Assembly: GCF_963662255.1 (NCBI RefSeq)
Contig: NC_085046.1
Span: forward strand, 26,511,970 to 26,575,969
From: Cinclus cinclus
Taxonomy: Eukaryota; Chordata; Aves; Passeriformes; Cinclidae
DNA: 64,000 nucleotides
Direction: 5' to 3'
Part shown: in pieces, positions 12,943-25,200 of the stretch
How positions within the stretch are numbered: position 1 is the stretch's first letter
How the letters are laid out: each line of letters starts with the position of its first letter
The notes under the pieces: generated by a model
What the model was told of the DNA's origin: nothing
What the model saw: the letters and a program-made list of their open reading frames with translations, nothing else
Databases searched by the model: none
Made by a program: the position numbers and the translations under genes

Positions 12943-15539
12943 GTATTGTATTTGTGACACCAATGCCTCTATATTAATCATCCATGTTAAACAAGACAGA
13001 AATTAAGAGAAGGTAAAAGTGTTATTACAGTAAAAAATTAAATGTGGGATATATTGATAGCACGTGGTCATTTAGCAGTGCACTTAACTGTTTGTAGGGT
13101 TTGGTCTCGAAGTAAATTCTCTATATAGGATACAGTTATATCTCGTATACACTATATATCTATTTAAATACATATCAAATAACTTTGATGGTCTGAGTTG
13201 AAAAATACTACTTTGGTTTTGAGGTAAAAAGTTGGGAATTACTGTTTCATTGTAATTCATAGGTTTTGTTTAACATTTAGATTTTGTTTTCTTCAAGATT
13301 CTGAAGAAAAAAGGCCAGAAAATATTAGGCATAATGCTTTTTCTATCTAAATTTCCAGTTTCGTTGGTCTGAGTGGAATCTGTGCTAGGTGTTTTTATAG
13401 TAAAGATTTCCTAAGAAAAATCTAATGTATGCAAAGAAGTGAGTCTGTGTTACTGTGTGGGAGTTGTCTGAAAGCCTTAGGCAAGTCTGTATCCCTGTCT
13501 AGCCACAGATCCATTTAAAACTGTTACTGCAGAAGCTCAACTGATAAATGTCTTGTTGATACAAAGGTTTCAATCCCTTTGAGGGAATCTGCATGCTTTC
13601 ATGTTTCAATGCGTGTCCTTTATTTTTTTTTCTGATTCTGAGGAATTTCTAGCATAGTTTGCTTCACTGCTTAGACTGAACTGCAGTCCATGGAAAAAAA
13701 ATCACACCTGTGCAGAAATGCAGCTTGTTACCTAAATGAAACCTGCCTAATTTATTTGCAGAAAGTAGTAGATGCTGTAAATAATATAATTTATTTATGG
13801 GAGAGAACTATCTGCTTTTTTTCTGAAGTGGGAATTGTAGTGTAGTGATAAGAAAATATTGTTTCATATTATCAAAATTTCTATTTTTAAAATAAATCTT
13901 GACTTTCTAGTTCTTAAGAGATCTTTGAAAAGGAGGATATTAATTTAAAATTACCTATGGTGTTGAGAATGAGCATGTGCAAACTCATATCATAGAAGAA
14001 TTATGAATAAAATAGTTTTTGGGGTATTGAGCTTTATGTAGCTTGATTTAAAACTGGTTTCATAATTCTTGCTGAATATACTCAGCTCTCTGTTATGTGA
14101 AATGCCTCTTTGTAGTGGAGACATTACAATAATATGAATACTGCCCAATATAATGGTAAGTGCTGGTTGTGCAATATCAATTTGGATGCAGAAGGAGTTA
14201 TTAGCTCTGTTTTCAGGCATGTGTTATGTAGTGCTGATAGTGCTGATAAGTTCCAAGCATTTCCCTTTCTCTCTTCTCTTTTCCCCAAACCAAGACCCTG
14301 CAATTTTTAATCTAAATAATTTAGATTAAATTTTTGGAAACTGAAGGAATGACTGCTGAAAACTTCAGGTGGAGTTACTTGACGTGGTGTCATAGGCACC
14401 TTGATACCAGTATGATAACTTGCATACATTTTGTACAACCATGTGTTTTTACTGTTGTTGGCTTTGGTATTGTCCAGCAGTGGCTGTAGGTGGACCTGTT
14501 GCCTGCTGCTGTGGGTCCAAGAAAAAAGCCATTGAGGTCAGAGCTGACCTGTAAGCTACACTTGCTTTTGTTTCTTGTCATTAATGTTCAAGACCTAGTA
14601 AGGTAATGCGTTAAACTGTCTGCAGTACAACTTTCAGTGATTCTGTTTGAAATCAGAGATATTCCTTAACCATAGCATGTGTGTATGCACACCTTTTGCT
14701 TTTGTCTCAGGAGTATCTTATAACATATGGTGGGGCAGTCACATTAGTTTAGTTTCTTCATTGTGCAGGCAAGTAAACAGCTTCTAACTGATAGTCAGCT
14801 GGAGTTTTGCCTCTGAAGGTTTGTATTTTGATGTCAGTTTCTGCCAGAATTGCCACTTCATAGGTTCCCTCAAGACAGTGTTTTCCAACTGTCAGTAACA
14901 GCTCGATCTTCTGAGGTAGATCTCCCAGATGGTCACAAATCTACAGATGTCATCAACAATGTATACTCTGAGCTTCTCTTGTCTGCTTCACTTCAGTTTG
15001 GGTGGTGTTCTTGACAAATTATAATCAGCAAGTTTAGCATTTATAAAGAGAAGCGGCGTTGAGAAAGGAGTTCCTACAAAAGTATGTCAAATATGATTAA
15101 AATGCTTTTCATCAACTTTTGTTGGTCACATAAATGCAAATTTAATGTGTGTCTAAGTGCATATGTGATAGGTCAACCAAAGCTTCTACCAGTAGTGAGT
15201 TTTCATAGTCCCATCAAATTATCATTATTACAAGGGGTTGTCTCGAAGCCAGCAGTCATCTGTTGCTTTCATCGATGGGGAAATCTCATCAAGAAATGTG
15301 TACACAGCTCCAAAACCTAGTGAAAGGATAAGGTTGGTTGTGTGCGCTTTGAGGTGAAATGGAGTGTCTGTATCAACACCTGTTTCTTGAGTTGTGGAGT
15401 TCCAGAGTGAAAATGACATTGGTTGTATTGCACAGCTTTTAAAATGAAAATAAAAAGGCGAACGTGTTCCAAAATATAACTCAAAACTAATTCTGAATCG
15501 TTCCTTGACGTTTTTATTTTGTGGGATTCTTCGTTGCAG
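12943..15539 (+). other. PHF14: PHF14 intron, 2597 bp
   Basis: Non-coding and AT-rich. Contains an AT-rich hairpin with 11-bp perfect arms (14306-14330). No transposable element recognised. Confidence 0.85.
14306..14330. repeat. 11-bp perfect inverted repeat, 3-nt loop
   Basis: TTTAATCTAAA at 14306-14316 pairs exactly with TTTAGATTAAA at 14320-14330. AT-rich, so it could extrude as a cruciform or fold in RNA. Arms of this length are uncommon but not impossible by chance in AT-rich DNA. Confidence 0.75.
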
Positions 15540-15810
15540 GCTCGAATCAATGCCAGGCTCCAGCAGTATCGTGCCAAGGCGGAGCTGGCGCGCACCACCA
15601 GGCCCCAGGCCTGGGTTCCCAGGGAGAAGCTGCCCCGGCCGCTCACGAGCAGCGCTTCAGCCATACGGAAACTCATGCGAAAAGCCGAGTTGATGGGAAT
15701 TAGCACTGACATTTTTCCAGTGGACACTTCAGATACGAGTTCCAGTGTTGATGGAAGAAGAAAACATAAACAACCAGCTCTCACTGCTGACTTTGTGAAT
15801 TACTATCTTG
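15540..15810 (+). CDS. PHF14: PHF14 exon: basic linker between ePHD and coiled coil
   Basis: The longest exon seen: 90 codons plus one base. It reads ARINARLQQYRAKAELARTT, then RPQAWVPREKLPRPLTSSAS, AIRKLMRKAELMGISTDIFP, VDTSDTSSSVDGRRKHKQPA and LTADFVNYYL. There is no zinc finger. The region is rich in Arg, Lys and Ala, with a Ser/Thr/Asp-rich stretch (DTSDTSSSVD) that could be phosphorylated. The first half is GC-rich with many CpGs, unlike the rest of the window. Acceptor GTTGCAG at 15539, donor CTTG/GTAAGG at 15811. A 155-codon open frame on the opposite strand (15317-15784) mirrors this exon and is not a gene. Confidence 0.97.
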
Positions 15811-16368
15811 GTAAGGGTGAAAATGGCTTATTTTTCTCAAATGAAAATATTATTGCTTTGCTACATTGTGCTATGCTATTTCATTGGCTTTTTAATTTTG
15901 CTGTGTTTAATTGTTTATAGTAGATAAATTGGATGATGACTTCATTTTAGGTCAGGTATATTACTGGTTTATGTTTCCACAGAAATTTATTTTTTAAAGA
16001 CACTTCATAAAAGAATAAAATAATTCAAATATAAACAGGACACTAAACTGTCTTTTAGGAGGGAGTACGTGACTTATGGTATAATATTTTTTTCCTTAAA
16101 TTCTCCTCCTTTTCTTTGTGGAATGGCATGACTTTTTGACTGCTGGATCCTGATCAAAGCTCAGAATTTAAATAACTACAGTATTTATGCAGCAAAATAC
16201 AAATGTTATAACTGTTCTACTCAGTCTATGTATGAAACCTATAGGCCATAGTTTTGTGCCTCTGTATTGTTACAGTTTTTTACTTTAGATTGCTTTGCTG
16301 TTTTTAGTGCATAAAACTTGAAAATGTATATTCAGGAATAGGAAATAATGTGGTTTTCTTTAAAATAG
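15811..16368 (+). other. PHF14: PHF14 intron, 558 bp
   Basis: Short AT-rich intron. The acceptor region reads TTTCTTTAAAATAG. Nothing else recognised. Confidence 0.88.
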
Positions 16369-16475
16369 AGAGAAATATGCGCATGATTCAAATCCAGGAG
16401 AATATGGCTGAACAGAAGACTATCAAGGATAAGTTAGAAAATGAGCAAGAAAAGCTTCATGTGGAGTATAATAAG
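16369..16475 (+). CDS. PHF14: PHF14 exon: first half of the coiled coil
   Basis: Starts with two bases that complete a split Glu codon, then RNMRMIQIQENMAEQKTIKD and KLENEQEKLHVEYNK. The hydrophobic spacing and strong Glu/Lys/Gln content predict an alpha-helical coiled coil that continues into the next exon. In PHF14 this lies between the PZP module and PHD3 and probably serves in oligomerisation or partner binding (inference). Ends in phase 0 with donor AAG/GTAAAG. Confidence 0.96.
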
Positions 16476-17769
16476 GTAAAGAAAAAGGGATGGTAAAACC
16501 TCGCACCATTTCAGTGTTGCTGCTGTTAACTTTTGATAGAATTTTTCTTTCCATGGGAAAAAAATTTGGATGGAAATGAGAGATGCAAACTATTAATCTT
16601 TTAAAAGCATATTTCTTCTTTTAAAAATATTCAGTAATCTGTCTTCTCCCATATAAATTTTTAAAATGTGATATGTTGACACAAGTCAGTGTCTTTAACT
16701 GACCCTACTGAGAGTTCCAGTAACAAATTGGACATGGACCTGTTTGAACTTGCATGATTCTCTGCTGGTACTTGATAACTTGATACTCAAGAGTGTTATT
16801 TATTTATGCTAACTACAGCTCCAGTTGGACTTGGGTTTAATGACTTGACTAATTTTTCAGCCAGAAATAATCAATATTCACACCTCTGCAATGTCCTCTG
16901 CATGCTTTTTTAGGGTATAACAAATTTGATGCCCATAAATTACGGCTTTGCTCCCCCAAAATGCTGCTAATTTAATTTTTTATTAACTCACCATTGTGAC
17001 GAAAAACTAACTTTTTGTATTTTTGCCAAATAAATATTTATTTTAATATTTGCTTATTTTGAAACATAGATCTACTGTACCCTGTGTGACAGATGACATG
17101 CTGCAATTCTTGGTGAATTCAACAGCCTATTAAGTGATAGTTAATGATGACAAAAAATGGTGTTAGCATTAATTCCTAAACTGTTTTGTGTGTGTTTTAA
17201 GTGAGAACGTGTGGAAAATATAGCAGCAGATCCTTGTGAACTGCCCTGAGACGATAAAGGGAATTTTGCCTGGGGCTTTTAACGAAATTAATAGTTACCT
17301 TCCAAAATACACAGCCTAATAGTTACTTCCAGAAGAAAAAAACCTCTTTATTTTGCTTTCAGCCTTTACTTTTAAATTTTCTCTTTCTGTGAGTGTGGCA
17401 AAAGTGAGTTTTAATTCATTTATATGTTTGCTTATTATAATCTTACTGCCTAAGTAGTGTGGACAGCACATATAAGATGTTGCTGTATTTTAGTTTTGCT
17501 TTCCATTTGACTTTATGAAACCTTATTTCCATGTTGAATTACTTCAGGTCTTAAAACAAAAAGTGGCTACTCTGGTTTTTTGTTTTATTTCTGTTAAATT
17601 ACTGAATGTTTTTTTCTGATCTTAGCTATATTGATACGAGTTTCATTGTTTTTCTAATCCCACAATAAATTAATGCACTCTTGGTAAGTAAGAGGTTGAG
17701 TAAATTTTATTTAATAACTGTGAATGGATTTTCATTCCCGTTGCCTATTTTCTTTCTGTAACTTTTCAG
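16476..17769 (+). other. PHF14: PHF14 intron, 1294 bp
   Basis: AT-rich, non-coding, no repeat recognised. The acceptor is ACTTTTCAG at 17769. Confidence 0.88.
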
Positions 17770-17865
17770 CTGTGTGAGTCCTTGGAAGAGCTACAAAATA
17801 TGAACGGAAAACTGCGAAATGAAGGGCAAGGCATTTGGGCTCTGCTGGGTAGAATCATTGGACAG
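17770..17865 (+). CDS. PHF14: PHF14 exon: second half of the coiled coil
   Basis: Thirty-two codons, phase 0 at both ends: LCESLEELQNMNGKLRNEGQ then GIWALLGRIIGQ. It continues the coiled coil (LCESLEELQNMNGKLRNE) and ends in a short hydrophobic segment. The donor is CAG/GTTGGT, with T at +3 and +6, weaker than the GTAAGT/GTGAGT consensus. Because the exon is a multiple of three and phase-symmetric, skipping would keep the frame. Confidence 0.95.
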
Positions 17866-19390
17866 GTTGGTTGTTTCCTAGTCTTCCTTTAGAGAAAAAA
17901 ACAGCAGAACTGGTTTTCCAAGAACAGGTCTTTTGTTTCTGTCTGCCACTTCTATGGCCGAATTAATATATTTGATTTGATCAGACCCAGGCTTTACTCA
18001 GGGGATAATGCTTCCTGATTGAAGTACCTAGACTTCTGCAAGCCATCTACTGGGAATGTGTAGCTTAATTTTCTTGCTGCAATAGTGTGCTTGTTTGCAA
18101 GATTCTTTCATTTGGTATAAGTGATTGACCTGCCATTTGTGATGCAGTTTAGCATGAAGCATGAGTTAATACTACTGTTTTTTGTCTCCAGTTGCCTTTA
18201 GTTACTGTAGGCTTCAAATGATAATGGCTTTATGGCTTTTACAAGATAAATATCCTTTTAAATGCAGTATCTATGTAATGGTGTGTAACTAGGCAGAGGA
18301 CAATGTTTTGATCAAATGAGTGTGAATATCTAGGACAACAGAAGATTTGGATTACTTCCTGTTGTCAGCAATTATCTTTGTTCCCATTGATACAGGATTT
18401 TTGAGGATTTTTGCAGTATTTTAATATATATTTTATGTCAGAGATATTAAATGTCAGTGAAGATTTTGGATGTAAGAGGGAGATTGCAATGATTTCCAGT
18501 TATGATTTAAGATTGACGAAACTGTTCACTGTGGAAATACAGATGTACAATTATTCACAGTTTTGGCATGCCCTTTGTTACTGCCGAGTTTGTGCTGCTG
18601 TTTTGAAAATGAACCTTACATTTTCTTTATGCAGTAATGGTTCCTAAGATATGCAACCTTTTACTAGCTCCATTTGTCTGCCTACCTCTCCTACTTGCAA
18701 AGAAGAATTCTTGCATAACATATCTTTTAAACCAAGATTATTTTTCCTTCCTTTGAGTAAGTATTCACAAACATGTTTCCTGATGCATATGTTACTCAAT
18801 TTGAAAAAAAAAAAAAAAGAAAGGAAAGCTGAGTAGAACTCATTTACACAGCTTGCATGACATTTTCTTTCCAGTTGGTTGAACAGATGCAGACCCATGG
18901 GGCTGCTGAGAAATGACTTTGATAGATGGTTGCTGTCTGAGAAGCCAGTGTACTGCAGATAGTAGAAATCCAACGAGAGTCTTGTCTGCTTTGTGAAGGG
19001 CTTGGTCCAATAAGATAATTTTTCTAATTAACCTGTCGTGCACCAGTGTAGCTGTGATGCTGGGGAAAATAAACTACCTCCATATTCTGTCACTTTCATG
19101 AATCTGCCTTTGCTCGTTTCAGCTTCCTGGAGAAATGCGTCCTTGTCCATCCCTACATTGGAAGCTTGAAGAAAAATTCTTTCTGTGTGTTTCTTACTGA
19201 ATTGAAAAAATTACTGTAAAATTGCTTTATACTGGGAAGAATTGTACTGGGATAAATGTGTAGTCTGTAAAATAGTTGGCTAAGCAGTTTTCTACTCATT
19301 ATGTGTCTTGTTCTTCATGCATTGAGATTAGAGGAATATTTTTTAAAAGTGTCAAGACTCATGTGTACTGCATTTCTTCAAATCCAATAG
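17866..19390 (+). other. PHF14: PHF14 intron, 1525 bp
   Basis: Non-coding. It includes a poly-A run near 18803-18818. No transposable element recognised. It ends at the acceptor CCAATAG at 19390. Confidence 0.88.
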
Positions 19391-19494
19391 AAATTGAACA
19401 TACCAGCAATTTTACGGGCTCCTAAGGAAAGGAAACCAAGTAAAAAGGAAGGAGGAGCACAAAAGGCATCTACACTTCCTGCAGTACTTTATAG
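19391..19494 (+). CDS. PHF14: PHF14 exon: basic linker before PHD3; ends at a GC donor
   Basis: Thirty-four codons plus two bases: KLNIPAILRAPKERKPSKKE then GGAQKASTLPAVLY and the first two bases of Ser. The linker is strongly basic (PKERKPSKKE) and may contribute to nuclear localisation or DNA contact (inference). Frame and family sequence (AVLYSCGICKK) require the exon to end at AG/GCAAGT, so the donor is GC rather than GT. The next GT, four bases downstream, would break the frame and give an early stop in the following exon. Confidence 0.94.
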
Positions 19495-19500
19495 GCAAGT
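19495..19500 (+). other. PHF14: GC-type 5' splice site
   Basis: The bases after the exon are GCAAGT, preceded by AG. This is the well-known strong consensus of the minor GC-AG class of U2 introns, and the intron ends in AG at 20898. Only this cut joins Ser (AG plus T) and leads into CGICKK in frame. Confidence 0.9.
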
Positions 19501-20898
19501 AATTCAATTTTGGCAAAATAGATACCGTATCTAGCAATTTATATTTTCAGAAAAGTGTTCTGAAAATATTGTTTTCTTCAGTTTATATTTAAAAAAATGC
19601 TTTAAAGTTGTCTATACATTTTACCTTTTTTTTTGAAGGCGAAGTTGTGTAGTGGTCAGTTCTTCACCCTACCACACATGAGTAAAGTTTGGGTGTTCTT
19701 GCTAATTTGACAGCAGTGCTTTAAGGGCAAAACTAACTCCTTGCATCTGAAGTAGAAGGGTCCTTTGTTTTTTTGATGTGAGAACTAACTGGTCACTTTG
19801 TTCTTTGAATGCAGTCATCTATGTGGATGATTTTGAGAACAGTGATGATGCTGTTCAGTCACTATTCCTGGATGCAACAAAACACTTCTCATAACTCTCA
19901 CTTTTTGCTCATGCTAAATTTCCCTACTTCTGTTTTTATTTATTCCCAAGGTTATGAAATGTATTCACTTACTCTGTCATAATTCCACCTTTTCCTCTCT
20001 TCTGTAAGCTGTGAAGCTACTGACTGGGTTTTTATTAATCTTAATAATGGAACACACACTAGGATCCCAGACTGTGCAAAATACATGCCTGTCATCTAGG
20101 ATCTTTTCTCACCACAGCTGAGGAGTGGCATGGTCTATGGCTTACCTAGAGAGCAGCAGCCAGGCATCCAGCCACAGCGAGTAGTGTCTTGCCCAGCTAG
20201 AAGGCTAAGGGAATAAGATGCTTTACACAAGCAAAAGTTAATTTTAGTGCTGCAAGAGGTAGAAATCTTAAACGTGGCAGTGGGCTGAGGATTTGGCAGT
20301 TTCGATGTACACAGATAATTGGAGTCATGCTTCACCAATTCTGTTTCATTCAAATGCACTCAGTTCCTTCCATGTTATAGTGCAATCAGTGGACACCTAT
20401 CTTTTCAAAATAACTAAAATTTCAGTTCCACTAAAATAATAATAAACAGGAAGTGTAATTTCTAATGCGTTACATTGCCTAGCATAGCAGCATCATAGAC
20501 ATATTTAAAGGTGGTTACCTGTATAAGTGTGTGATTGATTATTAGGATTGGTACTAGCAGCAGAATTTTCTGTTTAAGCATTTTTTGTATTTTTTCCACT
20601 TCCAACTGCTATATTTTGTTGAAGTATTGAGTGATTACTAACCTGTTGGAAGTCCTCAAAGATTTAACTGAAAGCCATTTTTTGCTTACTCTTACTAGGA
20701 GCTTTTTTAGAAGCTCCTTAAAATAAATACTCCAAAATGACTCCATAATTACTCCAAAAATGAATTTATGCACTTAAATGCTAGATTCGAATTGAAGTTG
20801 CCACATGTTTGTATTGAAACTGGGGAATATGCTGGGTTGTGTTATTTATTCTTTGTGAGTTTGTAATTATAATGCTTTTCTGCTATGTACATGAAAAG
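19495..20898 (+). other. PHF14: PHF14 intron, 1404 bp, GC-AG class
   Basis: Begins GC and ends AG (ATGAAAAG). The 3' splice site has an unusually poor pyrimidine tract: the 20 bases before the exon are a mix of purines and pyrimidines. Apart from the donor, no repeat or other feature was recognised. Confidence 0.85.
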
Positions 20899-21030
20899 TT
20901 GTGGAATTTGCAAGAAGAACCATGATCAACACCTACTGCTACTGTGTGACACTTGCAAACTCCATTATCATCTTGGTTGCTTGGATCCACCTCTTACAAG
21001 GATGCCAAGGAAGACCAAGAACAGTTACTG
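20899..21030 (+). CDS. PHF14: PHF14 exon: first three quarters of PHD3
   Basis: One base completes Ser, then CGICKKNHDQHLLLLCDTCK, LHYHLGCLDPPLTRMPRKTK and NSY plus two bases of Trp. CGIC, CDTC, the His of HYHLGC and its Cys are the first six ligands of a canonical C4HC3 PHD finger. The LDPPL motif after the sixth ligand is typical of PHDs. The final pair (WQCSEC) is in the next exon 8 kb away, split inside the Trp codon. Acceptor GAAAAG at 20898, donor CTG/GTAAGA at 21031. Confidence 0.97.
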
Positions 21031-22245
21031 GTAAGAATACAGTTAATGTGTTGTCCTGTGCTGTCTCTGTACTTAAAGTAGGATGCAAATGTGAACAGAC
21101 TTGCAAATGCTGAGTGGATTAGACATTGCTTTAATGCAGTTTGAGCAGTTTTTTTTTGTTTTAATTATTATTTTCAGGTTATTAGCAGTGATGTTTCAAG
21201 GTTAAAAAAAAAAAGAAGTTGTAAAGATTTTCTCATTATTAGCCACTGTGTAAAAATAGGTTATAGCCGTAATTTTCTTGGGTTTTGAATACGTCTGTGG
21301 TTGTTATTGCCACGGTATAATAGCGGAAGAAAATTGCAGGCTAATACTTTCAGGAAATGAAAGACTTGGTTTTCTGTTCATGTTAGGACTCAGATAAGCA
21401 ACTCTCTGTTTGGATCTTCAGGCAAATACTTGTAATACTTTTAAATAAACTTGCTGGTAGTAGCTCTGTTTATTGCAGCATGGGAAGTGTTGGGTTTACT
21501 GCTTTCTTATGACTCAAATGTACAATGGCAGAAGTATGTATATGACTGTACTTATTGCAGTTACAATTCCATGCATTGAAGTTCTTTTCGTGCTTGCAGG
21601 GCAGAACAAAAACTAAGTTGTACAGTGGAAAAATGATAAGGTGGCAGAGATTTTGATTTCCAAACTGTCATAAAATTAGCTTGCTCTGCTCTGTAGTGTT
21701 AGCAGTCTGTGTGTTTAAACTGCTCTGAAATGTGTTAGAACAAACTCAGTTTGTAGCTGGCAGGAATCTAGAGTACAGCATCTCTAGTAGTCATTCATCA
21801 CCTTGTCTGAATGTTAAGGTACCAAATCAGAATAGTGTAAGAATTGCTTCTAAAAAAACCAGTAAAACAATTTTAACAGAAAAAGATTAGCTTCTGTTTA
21901 TTTTCATGTATCTCTATTTTTTTATTAAAAAACTTGCATAAAACGTTTACTTCAGCCATCTTTTTGGTTAGTTTTGAAGATTGTGTGCAGAACAAGATGG
22001 CCAGTACATGAAATGGAAGGCCTGTCTATTTTATATCGTAATATGACAAAACCTAGATTTACCTCAGTAAATTTGCTTAGTAAATTAATGGAGATTTCAT
22101 TTAAAAGATGAAAAATCTCGAAGATATTTCCACCAACACTAATGCTTTCCTGAACCTAATTTTCCTTTAATTATTTAATGTAGTGTGTTGTTAGACTTTT
22201 GATGTCTTTGGTCAGATTTGTGAAGCAGTTATTTTGCATGGAAGC

Positions 22246-22288
22246 TTTTTTTTTTTTTCTTTTTTTTTTCCGCGTTTTTTTTTTTTTT
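22246..22288. repeat. interrupted poly-T tract
   Basis: Three T runs are separated by CT and by CCGCG, about 43 bp in all. It might be the poly-A of an old antisense retroposed copy, but no such body or target duplication was seen. Confidence 0.8.
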
Positions 22289-25200
22289 AATTTTTGATAG
22301 CTTCTTCATTTACACAGGAGATTTGATTTTTGTTCTGCTTTTTAGCAAAGTTGAAAAGGCTCACTAAAAGCTATCAGTCCAAAAGATATACGACTAATTC
22401 TCAGTAGGTGTTAAAGGCAGGATAGGTCAGGTTGGGTAGTAAAGCTCTTTCATTCCAAAGATAGAACTTAGCTTTGTTGTGAATTTCATGCTTCAGTTAT
22501 ATCTCAGATCACAAACTTGGCTTTTACTTCTAATTAGCTCAGGCATATTCTGGAGTGTGAGATGATAGCAGACAAATTGAGCTGCATTGATTGCATTCTT
22601 TTCATCATTGAACATTCTTTTATGTATTCTTTTCAGGATCAGTGGAGAGCATATAGAACAGACCCTTAATCCAAGTTAAAGTTCAGCAGGTTTTTCCTCC
22701 CCTGCTGTTTTGAGTACAGTTTTTATCTTTTGATTAAGATATGAGGAAAAGTGCATTTTTTTTAGAAGGGGGCCATGTACTTTTCAGATATTTGTATAGG
22801 ATGTAATAGGAGCGTAGCAGAAAAATAAAAGAAAATTGGAATAGTGGGAAATTACTTGAAACACTAAGCAGGTTGAAAGACATTAAATAGAGTGGTTAAA
22901 TACATTGAGTTTAGTTCTTTTAGAAAATAGTAATCAATAAACAATTAAAAATAATTGTTTCTTGGGTATTTTTTCTTTCTGTTCCATTATCACTGCTAAT
23001 AATGTACTCAGAATAGCTAACTTGAGCCTTTGCAAAAGTTTTTATTATTATTGTCACATACTCTACCAATATATGTTTATTTAAACAATGGGTACTTTAA
23101 CGTGAGTGTATTCCAAAAACTTCATCTTTTATATTGTATTTTAGGATGTCAGGTGATTCAGGTTATGTGTGTGATGCTACATAAGACTAATTTGTAGTGA
23201 TACTTTTTGTCCATTTCATGCTCAGCATTTAATAGTTTAAATTACAGTTTGCCAAAAAGGGTTTTCAATTTGTTAAATTAAATCCAGTATTATATGTTAC
23301 TAGTAAGAGAAAAAAAAATGTATTTAAAAGCTAATTTGTTAAAGAAAGCACAAATTAAATTTTCCTTGTTCGGAGGCCTGACAGTTTCCTTCAAGGTAAC
23401 AGTTACAGGATCTTATATATATCAGTTTGTACCCTAGTAAGTTCAAAGCCTGTCCTCATTTCAGATGGTTTTGAGATGAAGAGCATTGGAGCTATTTTAT
23501 GTAATAACACGTTAAAGTGTTAATTTATGCCTGTTTTGATGCTATGCTTTCAAATTAGAATCAGAAAATATCCTGAGTGTGAAGAATTGAGTCTAAGTCC
23601 TAAATCAGAAGTTTTAAACATACAATAGAATGCTGTGATTTACTTTCATTTAAAAATTTGCTCTTTTCAGTTTCTTAGAAATCCTGTTGATTAAACAGTT
23701 GGATATTATTTTGAGTAACGTGGTGTGGTAATACTAAGTCCTATCATTCTTGCTGACAACTTGTGTGCTTTTATGCTCCTGGCCATTCTGGATGTATTTT
23801 CCTGGTAGAGAATGATCTTAACTGATATTAAGGCAATGCACAAGTGTTGGCAGAGAATATAATGAATCAAAATCTAATTGTAAAATGTTGACATTTTCAT
23901 GAAGAAAATGCTTCGCAGCCACCAACAAGAATTAGCTTCCTGTATTGGAATGAGATTGCTGAAAAACAGTGATAACTTCTGGTAGCATATGAAGTACAGG
24001 GGACTGAGGTGGACAAAACAAGGACTAATGGTTGTATTAGGCTTGGATGGTTTTGTTTTTGCTTAGAAGGCCAAGTTATTTTAGTGGTGACTGTTGTGGG
24101 GAGTATGGGCCACAGGGCAGAATGAGCTGTAGAATTCCTGACCAGTAGTTCCATGAACACTTGATGCAGTATCTGGACATTCATTCATATTCATGACCTC
24201 ATTCATTTAGTACTGATCCAGCACCTCTTCAAATGTTTTTTTCATCCTGAATCACTGGATAATGATTTAAAATTCTTAAGTTACGTAAACATGAGTAGAA
24301 TATGACATATATACATTTTTTATGTATTTGTCACTTGTCCTAATTGGAGGATGTTTGGGTTGTTGCAGATGGCAAATTCTTTTTTTTTAAACTCTGTAAC
24401 TTTATAAGATGCTCTTTGAAGCTTTTTGACAGCTGTATTAGGTTCGTGTATACTGTCCTTTATCTCTAGAATAAAAGCAGCCCTGCTTTTTTTTTTTCAC
24501 CTCCAGACCGTCATTTACATGTGTAATTTATAGACCATAGGTGTCATCTTGAAGCTGTGATCCATGTTTCTCAGGTTCAAAGTGGCTTAATTCTTTGTAA
24601 ACATTGTGAGAGGTGATTTGTCAGAGAGCAAGTCTGTGAGACCTGTGTCTTCCTTATGAAAACAAGCCCCTCTTGTTTTCCTTTTTAAACACAGAGGACA
24701 GAACTGTTTCCTGGAAGCACTGTAGTGGTATTTGCTAAGTAATTTGAATACACTCTTTCCCAACTCACTGCTTTCTGAGTTGATGTTTGTGAGGTGGGAG
24801 GTTGTCTTTGATTCTTGTACCAAGTTAGATTGAAAGCACAACAAAATTACACAGTTTCTGTTTTCTTCTTCAGGTTGTTAGTGCTTAATCAGAGACTTTC
24901 TGTATGATTCAGAGATTTCAAATCAGTACTGAGATTTCTTAATGGAACAAAAACTTCCATTAATTTTAGCAGTAGACACATTTTAGAAGTAGGCATATTA
25001 TTGCCTGCTACTGATTTTCTCTGTGGGTCTAGACTAAAAGCAAAACAAAACCTGTGTACTGAAAGTTCAATCTTTGGCACCATTTCTGCTGTTATTTTGT
25101 TTATGCTGCATAGCAGTGCTTGCTAATTTAGAGGTAGTCAAAGATTGTTGCAGTGGTTCTGAAGGTGACCTGCTGTGACAGGTTGAAGTTAAGTGAGCAT

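Noticed and set aside
15317..15784. 155-codon open frame on the - strand
   Set aside because: It overlaps the PHF14 exon 15540-15810 in antisense, and the exon explains the lack of stops. No family similarity.
20901..21113. 70-codon frame starting at ATT/ATG-like start
   Set aside because: Out of frame with PHD3; a shadow of the exon 20899-21030.
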